Below, in pieces: positions 1 to 7,447 of a stretch of 33,696 nt of DNA; within the stretch, counting starts at the first letter, position 1, and the number at the start of each line of letters is the position of its first letter. Source of the stretch: an uncultured Clostridia bacterium. Its GTDB lineage: Bacteria > Bacillota > Clostridia > Christensenellales > Aristaeellaceae. The translations under genes were made by a program, and so were the position numbers. Where the stretch lies: contig CAKTXP010000009.1 of assembly GCA_934631055.1 (NCBI GenBank), positions 1-33,696 on the forward strand, read 5' to 3'. The notes beneath the pieces are model-generated. The model searched no databases and was not told where the DNA came from. It was given only the letters and a program-made list of their open reading frames with translations.

Positions 1-1
1 T

Positions 2-1768
2 TTACTGCGCGAACTGGCTCTGATAGAGCGTAGCGTAGAAGCCGCCCTGTTTGAGCAGAGACTCGTGGGTTCCCTGTTCGATGACGTGCCCGTCTTTCAT
101 AACCAGGATGACGTCGGCGCTCTGAATGGTGGAAAGGCGATGGGCGACGATGAAGCTCGTGCGGCCTTCCATCATCTTGGCGAACGCCTCCTGAATCTTC
201 AGCTCGGTGCGCGTGTCGATGGAAGAAGTCGCTTCGTCGAGGATCAGCATCGGCGGCAGGCAGAGCATGACGCGCGCGATGCACAGCAGCTGCTTCTGTC
301 CCTGAGAAAGCTGACCGCCGGACTCGCTGATGACCGTGTTGTAACCTTCCGGAAGGCGCTTGATGAAGCTGTGCGCGTGGCTGGCTTTGGCGGCGGCGAT
401 GATCTCCTCGTCGTTCGCATCCGGCTTGCCCATGGCGATATTTTCGCGGATCGTGCCGGCAGAGAGCCAGGTGTCCTGCAAGACCATGCCGATGTTCTGA
501 CGCAGGTTTTTGCGCGTCAGGCGGCGCGTTTCGTGTCCGTCGATGCTGATCGTACCGGAATCCACGTCGTAGAAGCGCATCAGCAGGTTAATCATCGTCG
601 TCTTGCCGCAGCCGGTCGGACCAACGATGGCGACGCGCTGACCGGGCTTGACGTGCAGGGTGAAGTTCTCGATCAGCTTGCGGTCCGGCGTGTAAGAGAA
701 GAATACATCCTTGATATCGACTTCGCCGCGCGGCTTGTCGAGCGTTTCAGCGTCGTCGGGGTCGGGCGTCTGAACGGGCTGGTCGATCAGCTCAAAGATG
801 CGTCCCGCGCAGGCAAGCGCGTTTTGCAGCTCGGTGACGACGCCAGAGATTTCATTAAACGGCTTGGTGTACTGGTTGGCGTAGGAGAGAAAGCTGGACA
901 GACCGCCGATGGTCAGATGACCGCTGACCGCGGCGAGCGCGCCCGACAGACCAACGCCTGCGTACACCAGCGAGTTGACGAAGCGCGTGCAGGGGTTGGT
1001 CAGGGAGGAGAAGAACGTCGCTTTCAGCGAGCAATCGCGCAGGCGTTCGTTGACCTCGTCGAACGCGGCGAGGGTCTCCTCTTCATGACCGAAAGCCTGA
1101 ACGAGCTTCTGCTCGCCGATGGCTTCGTCGATGAGCGCGGTCTGTTCGCCGCGCGTGGTCGATTGCAGGCGGAACATGGCGTAGGTGCGCTTGGCAATGA
1201 AGTTTGCGACAAGCAGGGAGACCGGCGTGATGAGGACGACGACCAGCGTAATCGGCACGTTGAGCGTGAGCATAAAGCCGAGCGTTCCAAGGATGGTCAT
1301 CACACCGGAGAAGAGCTGGGTAAAGCCCATCAGCAGACCGTCGGCAAAGGTATCGACATCGGCGATCATGCGGCTGACGGTGTCGCCGGTCGGATGCGCG
1401 TCGAGATAGGAGAGGGGGAGGTTCTGAATATGCGCGAACGCGTCGCGGCGGATGTCGCGGACGGTATCGTAAGTGATGCGGTTATGCAGCACGTTCATGA
1501 CCCACTGGGCTGCCGCCGTGATGACGATGCAGACGCCGATGGTCATCAGGATCGGGGTGAGCGCGTCGAAATTGACCTGCCCAGGACCGACGATGCAGTC
1601 CACCGCGCGGCCGACGAGGATCGGCACATACAGCGTCAGCGCGACGCTGACGAGGCACAGCACGAGGGAAAGCACAAGCAGCGGCATATGCGGCTTGATA
1701 TAGAGCAGAACGCGGCGCAGGACGGCGCCCTGCGAGGCGATGGAAGGCTTTTTCTTATCCTTAGCCAT
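2..1768 (-). CDS. ABC exporter half-transporter (permease-ATPase), catalytically complete subunit
   Basis: A 588-residue type IV ABC exporter half: a six-helix membrane domain in about residues 1-320 followed by a nucleotide-binding domain. Visible motifs are Walker A GPTGCGKTT, an LSQGQ variant of the signature, Walker B ending in LDEATSSID with the catalytic Glu, and the H-loop in VAHRL. The start at 1768 (ATG, MAKDKKK) is chosen because GGAGGAGGG lies just upstream on the minus strand; the longer in-frame extension runs inside the upstream gene and looks like an antisense shadow. It overlaps the end of the upstream half-transporter by 8 bases, so the two are probably co-translated and form a heterodimer. 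The LSQGQ signature with an intact Glu matches the TM288-type half of TM287/288-like exporters. The substrate cannot be read from sequence; drugs, lipids or peptides are all possible. Confidence 0.95.
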   Translation of the reverse strand: MAKDKKKPSIASQGAVLRRVLLYIKPHMPLLVLSLVLCLVSVALTLYVPILVGRAVDCIVGPGQVNFDALTPILMTIGVCIVITAAAQWVMNVLHNRITYDTVRDIRRDAFAHIQNLPLSYLDAHPTGDTVSRMIADVDTFADGLLMGFTQLFSGVMTILGTLGFMLTLNVPITLVVVLITPVSLLVANFIAKRTYAMFRLQSTTRGEQTALIDEAIGEQKLVQAFGHEEETLAAFDEVNERLRDCSLKATFFSSLTNPCTRFVNSLVYAGVGLSGALAAVSGHLTIGGLSSFLSYANQYTKPFNEISGVVTELQNALACAGRIFELIDQPVQTPDPDDAETLDKPRGEVDIKDVFFSYTPDRKLIENFTLHVKPGQRVAIVGPTGCGKTTMINLLMRFYDVDSGTISIDGHETRRLTRKNLRQNIGMVLQDTWLSAGTIRENIAMGKPDANDEEIIAAAKASHAHSFIKRLPEGYNTVISESGGQLSQGQKQLLCIARVMLCLPPMLILDEATSSIDTRTELKIQEAFAKMMEGRTSFIVAHRLSTIQSADVILVMKDGHVIEQGTHESLLKQGGFYATLYQSQFAQ

Positions 1769-3497
1769 TTTGCTTGCCCTCCTCCTTTTTGAACTGGGAA
1801 GCGTAAATCTCCTGATAGACCGGACAACTGGCGAGCAATTCGTCATGTTTACCCATGCCGACGACATGACCGTCGTCCAGCACGATGATCTGATCCGCAA
1901 AGCGGACGGACGCCGCGCGCTGGGAGACGATGAAGGTCGTCGGCGGGTTATCCATCTGGCGGATGGCGCGGCGGAGATTCGCGTCCGTCGCGTAATCCAG
2001 CGCGGAAGCGCTGTCGTCAAGGATCAGAATCTCAGGCTTGCGGACGAGCGCGCGGGCAATGGTCAGGCGCTGGCGCTGACCGCCGGAGAAGTTGCGTCCG
2101 CCCTGTTCGACGGGTTCATCCAGTCCCTTGGATTTGGCGTTGACGACGTCGAGCGCCTGCGCGGTCTGGAGCGCGGCGCGGAGATCGGCTTCCGTCGCGT
2201 CGGGATTGCCCCAAAGCAGGTTGCTGCGAATGGTTCCCTTGAAGAGCATCGCCTTCTGCGGAACGACGCCGATGCGGGTGCGCAGCTCTTCCTTGCGCAT
2301 ATCGCGGACGTCCATGCCGTCGATGAGGATTTTGCCGCTGGTCACATCGTAAAAGCGGGGGATGAGGCTGACAAGTGTGCTTTTGCCGCTGCCCGTGCCG
2401 CCGATGACGCCGATGGTCGAGCCCGGCACGGCGGCAAAATTCACGCCGGTCAGGGATTCTGCGCCTGCGTTCGCATAGCTCATGGACACGTTGTCGAACA
2501 CGACGCTGCCGTGCGGGGCATCTGCCGCGGGAACATGCTCGCCGTCCTTCTGCGTCGATTTGATGGAAAGGACGCTTGCCACGCGGTCGCCGCATGCGGC
2601 CGCCTTGGTCAGCGTGATAATGAGGTTCGCCATTTTGATGAGTTCGACGAGGATCTGGCTCATGTAGTTGTACAGCGCGACGACCTGTCCTTGAGAGAGA
2701 TCGCCCATCTGCACGCGCATGGCGCCGGTCTGGATCAGCAGGATGACCGCGGCGTTGATGACAACGTAAGTCACCGGATTCATCATCGCGGAGATGCGCC
2801 CGACGGCGAGCTGCATGCGGGTGAGCAGCTGGTTTTTGCGCTCAAATTTCGCGTTTTCCGCATCTTCCTTGCAGAAAGCGCGGACGACGCGCACGCCCGT
2901 CAGGTTCTCGCGGGTCGTCGCGGTAACGCTGTCCAGCTGCCCCTGCACGCGGCGGTACATCGGGATCGTGATGAGCATGATGGAAAAGACGATGATGCAC
3001 AGCGCGACGATGACGCCCGCAAAGATGAGCGCGCACTTCGTGTCGATCGTGAACGCCATGACCATTGCGCCAAAGACGACGAACGGCGAGCGCAGAAGCA
3101 GGCGCAGCGTCATATTGACGCCGGTCTGCACCTGGTTGATATCGCTGTTCATGCGGGTGATGAGCGTAGACGTACCGACCTTATCCAGCTCGGTATAGCT
3201 CAGCGTCTGGATATGCGCCATGAGGACGTGACGCAGCTTGGCGGAGAAGCCGATTGCCGCCTTCGCCGCAAAATACTGCGCGGTAACGGAGCTGAGCAGA
3301 CCGATGCCGCCCAGCGCGACCAGCCACAGGCACATGCGGACGATGTAGCCCGTGTCGCCGCCGGGAATGCCCTTGTCGATGATCGCCGCCATGATGAGCG
3401 GAACGATCAGCTCAAAGGATGCTTCCAGCAGCTTGAACAGCGGCGCAAGGACACACTCGCGCCGGAAGTCCTTGATGTAAATCAGCAGCTTTTTCAA
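1761..3497 (-). CDS. ABC exporter half-transporter, degenerate-site subunit
   Basis: A 578-residue ABC exporter half with an N-terminal six-helix membrane domain and a C-terminal ATPase domain. Walker A is GGTGSGKST and the signature FSGGQRQR is intact. The Walker B segment reads ILILDDSASALD, so Asp replaces the catalytic Glu, and the H-loop region reads IVSQR, so Gln replaces His. These are the hallmarks of the degenerate ATP site in heterodimeric exporters such as TM287/288, LmrCD and BmrCD. It is first in a two-gene operon, overlapping the partner by 8 bases. The start is TTG at 3497 (MKKLLIYIK), preceded by AAGGTGG at a suitable distance. A good promoter lies at 3554-3582. The pairing with the next gene is strongly supported; the transported substrate is unknown. 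Confidence 0.95.
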   Translation of the reverse strand: MKKLLIYIKDFRRECVLAPLFKLLEASFELIVPLIMAAIIDKGIPGGDTGYIVRMCLWLVALGGIGLLSSVTAQYFAAKAAIGFSAKLRHVLMAHIQTLSYTELDKVGTSTLITRMNSDINQVQTGVNMTLRLLLRSPFVVFGAMVMAFTIDTKCALIFAGVIVALCIIVFSIMLITIPMYRRVQGQLDSVTATTRENLTGVRVVRAFCKEDAENAKFERKNQLLTRMQLAVGRISAMMNPVTYVVINAAVILLIQTGAMRVQMGDLSQGQVVALYNYMSQILVELIKMANLIITLTKAAACGDRVASVLSIKSTQKDGEHVPAADAPHGSVVFDNVSMSYANAGAESLTGVNFAAVPGSTIGVIGGTGSGKSTLVSLIPRFYDVTSGKILIDGMDVRDMRKEELRTRIGVVPQKAMLFKGTIRSNLLWGNPDATEADLRAALQTAQALDVVNAKSKGLDEPVEQGGRNFSGGQRQRLTIARALVRKPEILILDDSASALDYATDANLRRAIRQMDNPPTTFIVSQRAASVRFADQIIVLDDGHVVGMGKHDELLASCPVYQEIYASQFKKEEGKQNG

Positions 3498-3553
3498 AAA
3501 TATCCACCTTTTCTGTAAGAATAATAAGAGGGTATGATAAACAAAACACCCTT

Positions 3554-3582
3554 ATTATAAGCCTGTTACAGCGTATTGGCAA
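3554..3582 (-). promoter_or_regulatory. Sigma-A-type promoter for the ABC exporter operon
   Basis: On the minus strand a -35 box TTGCCA (3577-3582) is separated by exactly 17 bases from a consensus -10 box TATAAT (3554-3559). The predicted transcript starts about 50 bases before the TTG start of the first ABC gene. Confidence 0.75.
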
Positions 3583-3656
3583 GATGAGGACAAAAAAGAA
3601 AGGCAAAAGCGGGTGTAATCCTGCAAGAAAATCGAAAGTAAAAAAGCGGGTCAAAA

Positions 3657-3671
3657 ATTCATCTGATGAAT
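3657..3671. promoter_or_regulatory. 15-base palindrome, possible operator
   Basis: ATTCATC and GATGAAT flank a single central T, a perfect inverted repeat in the AT-rich 271-base gap between the divergent ABC operon and the SDR gene. It lies about 100 bases upstream of the SDR start, where a repressor or activator site would be plausible. No regulator gene is adjacent. The rest of the gap holds the ABC promoter and no other clear signal; I found no convincing promoter for the SDR gene. Confidence 0.35.
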
Positions 3672-3768
3672 GATAAAAAAGAAACAAATCACAACTTTGA
3701 TTTTTATGCAGGTTTTTTGTGCGACGCAGAGAATTATATAGCGGGATAGAGAGTAAGGAGGAAGAAAA

Positions 3769-4617
3769 ATGGCTTACGAATATGATGTCCCTTTTCATGT
3801 AGACCTTTCCGACCGCGTTGCGCTCGTGACCGGCGGTAACGGCGGTATCGGTGGAATGTTCAGCCGCGCGCTCGCGGCGTGCGGCGCGACGGTCATCATC
3901 CTGGCGCGTAATCAGGAACGCTGCCAGCAGCTCGCTGACGAGATCAACGCGGGCGGCGGCAAGGCGGACGCCATGTCCGGCGACGTGACCGACGAGGCGG
4001 CGATGCTCCGCGTCAAGGAAGAAATCGAAAAGAAGTACGGCAGACTCAATATCCTCATCAATGCTGCGGGCGGCGCGGTCAAGAGCGCCATGGTTCCGCA
4101 GGATCAGATGGCGGATCCGGGAGAGAGGACGTTCTTCGACGTGCCTTCCGCCGATATCCAGAAGGAATTTGACCTCAATATGCGCGGAACGTGGCTTCCC
4201 AGCAAGGTCATGACCCCGCTGATGATCGGGCAGGCAGGCGCGTGCGTGCTGAATGTGTCCTCAATGAGCGCGTTCATCCCGCTGACGCGCATTCCTGGCT
4301 ATTCCGGCGCGAAAGCGGGCGTTTCCAGCTTCACCCAGTGGCTGGCGACCTATCTGGCGCGCTCCGGTATCCGTGTCAACGCGATTGCGCCCGGCTTCTT
4401 CATGACCGAGCAGAACCATGCGCTTCAATTCAATCCGGACGGCACGCCGACCCCGCGCTGCGAGCATATCGTCAATGGTACGCCGATGAAGCGCTACGGC
4501 GAGCTGAAAGAGCTGATCGGCGCGATGCTCTTCCTCGTGGATGAGCGCGCGGCGAGCTTCGTGACCGGTGTCGTCCTGCCGGTGGACGGCGGGTTCAGCG
4601 CGTATTCGGGTGTGTAA
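3769..4617 (+). CDS. SDR-family NAD(P)-dependent oxidoreductase (D-mannonate oxidoreductase/fructuronate reductase-like)
   Basis: A 282-residue classical short-chain dehydrogenase/reductase. The cofactor loop TGGNGGIG is at residues 21-28, NAAGG follows the fourth strand, and a Ser in NVSS with Tyr178 and Lys182 (YSGAK) forms the catalytic set. The C-terminus has the usual ITG-like segment (FVTGVVLPVDGG). Two insertions, one after the NAAG motif containing ADPGERTFFD and one near GTPTPRCEHI, resemble the SDR-type mannonate oxidoreductases (YjmF group), which reduce fructuronate in hexuronate catabolism; this assignment is from memory and is tentative. A gluconate 5-dehydrogenase-like role is the alternative. 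The ATG at 3769 follows a strong AAGGAGGA. No other hexuronate genes are adjacent, so context gives no help. Confidence 0.9.
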   Translation: MAYEYDVPFHVDLSDRVALVTGGNGGIGGMFSRALAACGATVIILARNQERCQQLADEINAGGGKADAMSGDVTDEAAMLRVKEEIEKKYGRLNILINAAGGAVKSAMVPQDQMADPGERTFFDVPSADIQKEFDLNMRGTWLPSKVMTPLMIGQAGACVLNVSSMSAFIPLTRIPGYSGAKAGVSSFTQWLATYLARSGIRVNAIAPGFFMTEQNHALQFNPDGTPTPRCEHIVNGTPMKRYGELKELIGAMLFLVDERAASFVTGVVLPVDGGFSAYSGV

Positions 4618-4665
4618 AAGAAGATTTCTTTTTGTACTATCAAAATGTAATCTTTATAAATGGAG

Positions 4666-4716
4666 ATGCTCCCTCTATAATTGGCGGATTTTTACCGCTT
4701 TTCATAGAGGGAGCAT
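4666..4716 (+). terminator. Long stem-loop downstream of the SDR gene, probable terminator
   Basis: A perfect 13-base inverted repeat, ATGCTCCCTCTAT (4666-4678) and its complement (4704-4716), encloses a second small stem GCGG/CCGC. It lies 48 bases after the SDR stop. The following T content is modest (ATTGTTATCAGTTTT), so termination is likely but not certain. Confidence 0.55.
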
Positions 4717-4745
4717 ATTGTTATCAGTTTTAATGGGTTCTCTTT

Positions 4746-4862
4746 CAGCTATCGCGAAGCGATGGCGTAGTGGATAGGCGAAGGAACGAAACGAACGCCC
4801 GCTGTGGGGGATTCAGTGCGTGGAGTTCCAGTTCCCTTGCGGGATTTGGGGCAAAGCCCCAA
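4746..4862 (-). repeat. Composite three-hairpin intergenic element, copy 1
   Basis: Member of the triple-hairpin family seen also near 12.6, 12.7, 22.3, 26.25 and 26.4 kb. Hairpin 1 is GCTATCGC-gaa-GCGATGGC (4748-4766). Hairpin 2 is short (TCCC-ttgc-GGGA, 4833-4844). Hairpin 3 is TTGGGGC-aaa-GCCCCAA (4846-4862). Read in the direction of the carboxypeptidase gene, hairpin 3 comes first, 7 bases after its stop codon. No T-tract follows, so it is not a classical terminator. Confidence 0.7.
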
Positions 4863-4869
4863 CGTCCCC

Positions 4870-6342
4870 CTACCTCAAGTACTTCTTTTTCACTGGCGGA
4901 ATTTTCGGCGCTTTGATGCGCTTTCTGCGGTGGCTGCGGATGAAGCGGATGAGCCAGATGAGGATGAGCAGGACGATCCCCGGCGGGACCAGCAGATCCC
5001 AGGAGAAGCGGGGGAAGGGGTTCTCGTCCTCGGCGGTATAGGCTTCGATCTGTTCCAGCGTCAGCGGCGCGTTTTCGCGGGCGGCGATGGAGCGCGTAGC
5101 AACCAGCTCATATTCCGCTGTGCCGTTGTTTTCCGAATAGAAGGTCAGAATGCCCATCACATCGCCGACATTGATCGGCGCGCGGAACTCACGCGTCCAC
5201 TGAATCGAGGAGACTTGACCGAAATTCTCGCGGAGCAGGTCGATGGTCTCCTTTCTGCCGACGATGGTCATGTCCTTCGTTTCGTCCACGGCGCGGATGC
5301 CGAGCGTCAGTTCGCCGTGCAGGGCGTCGTCAGTCGCAAAGCCCGTGATGTCGATGACGCGCGGGTCTTCGGCGTAAAGGGATTCCGGACTGATGGATTC
5401 GATCTGCGTGTAGCCGTATTCAAACAGGCGCTTTGTATCCTCATAGCGGCGCGTATCGCCGTCATAGAGGACGACAGAGATCAGGTTGATGCCGTTTTTT
5501 GTCGCCGAACCGATGAAACAATAACCCGCCGCAAGCGTGTAGCCGGTCTTGACGCCGGTCGCATAGCGATAATAGGAGGTTTCGTTTTCCGGATTGAGGA
5601 TGGCGGTGTTGCCGACGATGGTTCGGCGGGGATGGGCGGCGCGCCCGTCCGCGGTCTGCGTCGCCGGCAGCTCGTAGGAAGTCTGCGAAACGATGCTGGC
5701 GAATTGCTCATTCTGCATCGCGGCGCGGGCGATGATCGCCATATCGCGCGCGGTGGTGTAATGGTTTTCGTCATGCACGCCGGACGGATTGGCGAAATGC
5801 GTATTCTGCGAGCAGCCGAGCATCTGCGCCGTTTGATTCATCAGGTCGGCGAAATTCTCAATGCTTCCGGAAAGATACTCTGCGATAGCGTTGGCGGCTT
5901 CGTTGCCCGAACGAATGAGCATGACGGAGATCAGATCCAGCATGGGAACCTGTTCGCCCGCGGAGAGGGGAATGGTCTGATAGGTCGGCGGGACGAGGTC
6001 GATCGCGTTCTGCGAAACGGTGACGATATCGTTGGCGAGGTCAGCCATTTGCAGGGCGATATAGCCGGTCAAAATCTTGGTCGTTGAAGCGGGATACATG
6101 ATCTCGTCGGCGTTCTTCTCAAAAAGCACCTCGCCGGTATCCGCTTCAATGAGGATCGCGCTGTGGGCGTAGATCATGTCCTCGTCAAGGATTTCCGGAT
6201 GGTTTTTATCCCATGCGATGGCGTCCGGCGGGAGCGTCGGGGCGACAAAGCGCTGGGCTTCCGTGTCCTCTGCCAGCGCGAGCGAACAGGAAGATATCAG
6301 GAGCGCCGCACACAGGAGCAGCGCGAGAAGGCGTTGGGGCAA
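4870..6342 (-). CDS. D-alanyl-D-alanine carboxypeptidase (serine-type, PBP5/DacF family)
   Basis: A 490-residue low-molecular-mass penicillin-binding protein that trims the terminal D-Ala from peptidoglycan stem peptides outside the membrane. The three active-site motifs are visible: STTK with nucleophile Ser86 and Lys89, SGN, and KTG. An N-terminal signal sequence is followed by the peptidase S11 domain, a C-terminal beta-rich domain and a transmembrane anchor near the end (PPGIVLLILIWLIRFI) with a basic tail. The start is taken as TTG at 6342, because GGAGGG lies 6 bases upstream; the in-frame TTG at 6363 would place that Shine-Dalgarno sequence inside the gene. The signal region contains ISSC, a possible lipobox at Cys19, as well as ALA-E, a possible signal peptidase I site, so the N-terminal processing is uncertain. 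Confidence 0.95.
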   Translation of the reverse strand: MPQRLLALLLCAALLISSCSLALAEDTEAQRFVAPTLPPDAIAWDKNHPEILDEDMIYAHSAILIEADTGEVLFEKNADEIMYPASTTKILTGYIALQMADLANDIVTVSQNAIDLVPPTYQTIPLSAGEQVPMLDLISVMLIRSGNEAANAIAEYLSGSIENFADLMNQTAQMLGCSQNTHFANPSGVHDENHYTTARDMAIIARAAMQNEQFASIVSQTSYELPATQTADGRAAHPRRTIVGNTAILNPENETSYYRYATGVKTGYTLAAGYCFIGSATKNGINLISVVLYDGDTRRYEDTKRLFEYGYTQIESISPESLYAEDPRVIDITGFATDDALHGELTLGIRAVDETKDMTIVGRKETIDLLRENFGQVSSIQWTREFRAPINVGDVMGILTFYSENNGTAEYELVATRSIAARENAPLTLEQIEAYTAEDENPFPRFSWDLLVPPGIVLLILIWLIRFIRSHRRKRIKAPKIPPVKKKYLR

Positions 6343-6375
6343 AGTGTTCCCTCCGTAAATCAAGGATTGGAGAAG

Positions 6376-6505
6376 CCCTCTCAGTCCTTACTGCGTTCGG
6401 ACAGCTCTCCCAAAGGGAGAGCTGAGAAAGACGGCGTAATAAAAAAGGAAGCCGCTCTTGCCTCTCCCTTTGGGAGAGGTGGATGCCGCAGGCAGACGGA
6501 GAGGG
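6376..6505. repeat. CCCTCTC...GAGAGGG palindromic element, full copy
   Basis: An approximately 130-base element with complementary ends CCCTCTC (6376-6382) and GAGAGGG (6499-6505). Inside are two strong hairpins: AGCTCTCCC-aaa-GGGAGAGCT (6403-6423) and CCTCTCCC-ttt-GGGAGAGG (6461-6479). It occupies a third of the 409-base gap between the divergent carboxypeptidase and response regulator genes. Related copies lie at 9926-10007, 14793-14835 and, degenerate, 30013-30059. The form is MITE- or REP-like, and no transposase is nearby. Confidence 0.75.
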
Positions 6506-6665
6506 TCAAACATACACTTTTATCATACCACTTTTTGACGGAAATGTACAGCGGCAATCCCGTGTTTTCATGGACGCGGCGGTGCAAAATGTTGCGAAGA
6601 TATGTCACTTCTGTTTCAAAAAGAGCGAATTGTTACAAAAAAGTCTGAAAAATATGTCGGACGAC

Positions 6666-6695
6666 TTGATTTTTGTTGCCGATGTGCGGTAAAAT
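6666..6695 (+). promoter_or_regulatory. Probable promoter of the two-component/GerMN/holA operon
   Basis: TTGATT (6666-6671) and TAAAAT (6690-6695) are 18 bases apart, about 57 bases upstream of the response regulator start. It is the best promoter-like pair in this gap. Confidence 0.5.
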
Positions 6696-6751
6696 AAAGC
6701 CATAATAAGGCGTTTTTTCACGCTGCACGCATATGAGGAGTGGTGGAGAGC

Positions 6752-7447
6752 ATGGCAAAGAGAATCCTGCTTGTTGACGACGAACCCTTGATCCTCAAGG
6801 GTCTTAAATATAGCCTTGAACAGGATGGATACGAAACCGATTCCGCGATGGACGGCGAAGAGGCGCTCGCCAAATTTGCCGACGGAGAATATGATTTAAT
6901 CCTGCTGGACGTGATGCTTCCCGGCGTGGACGGCATCGAGGTCTGCCAGCGCATCCGCGAACACAGCAATGTGCCGATCATCATGCTGACCGCTAAGGGC
7001 GAGGATATGGACAAGATCCTCGGTCTGGAATACGGCGCGGACGACTATATGACCAAGCCCTTCAATATCCTGGAGGTCAAGGCGCGCATCAAGTCCATCT
7101 TCCGCCGCAGTCAGCCGCATCAGGAAGCCCACGAGGAAAAGCGCGTGATCCGCGTACACGATCTGGAGGTCAACTGCCAGAATCGAACCGTGACCCTCGG
7201 CGGTCAGCCTGTCCGCCTGACGGCAAAGGAATTCGACCTGCTTCAGCTCCTCATCAACCACCGCGGCAAGGTATACAGCCGCGAAGCCCTGCTTGAAACG
7301 GTCTGGAAATATGATTATATGGGCGATATGCGCACCGTGGACGTCCATATCCGACGCCTGCGCGAGAAGATCGAGCGGGACAGCGCCGGGCCGGAATTCA
7401 TCATGACCAAGTGGGGAGTGGGTTACTATTTCACCGACAAGGATTAA
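6752..7447 (+). CDS. OmpR/PhoB-family response regulator
   Basis: A 231-residue DNA-binding response regulator. The receiver domain (about 1-120) has the acidic pair Asp9/Asp10, the phosphoacceptor Asp53 in LLDVMLPG, Thr80 and Lys102 (TKPF). The C-terminal winged-helix domain shows the usual LTAKEFDLLQLL and RTVDVHIRRLREKIE segments. The ATG at 6752 is preferred over the upstream GTG codons because the receiver begins immediately (MAKRILLVDDEP). AGGAG lies 11 bases upstream and GGAG closer. It is the first gene of an operon with the histidine kinase that follows and overlaps it. Targets cannot be read from sequence; by context they may concern the cell envelope. Confidence 0.95.
   Translation: MAKRILLVDDEPLILKGLKYSLEQDGYETDSAMDGEEALAKFADGEYDLILLDVMLPGVDGIEVCQRIREHSNVPIIMLTAKGEDMDKILGLEYGADDYMTKPFNILEVKARIKSIFRRSQPHQEAHEEKRVIRVHDLEVNCQNRTVTLGGQPVRLTAKEFDLLQLLINHRGKVYSREALLETVWKYDYMGDMRTVDVHIRRLREKIERDSAGPEFIMTKWGVGYYFTDKD

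Noticed and set aside
65..3518. Two long open frames (575 and 592 codons) on the plus strand opposite the ABC exporter genes
   Set aside because: They mirror the ABC genes exactly in antisense, show low-complexity Asp/Arg/His/Val-rich translations and no recognisable domain. High GC gives long antisense frames here.
4846..4862. GGGGC-aaa-GCCCC hairpins as plain terminators
   Set aside because: None of the copies is followed by a T-run, and true terminators exist nearby (12805-12845 and 26317-26362).
6163..6692. Plus-strand frames around the start of the carboxypeptidase gene
   Set aside because: They run antisense to the signal-peptide region and through the repeat at 6376-6505.
7404..7447. 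Programmed frameshift fusing the response regulator to the kinase
   Set aside because: No slippery heptamer or downstream stem was evident near the regulator's stop; a non-canonical start explains the data more simply.
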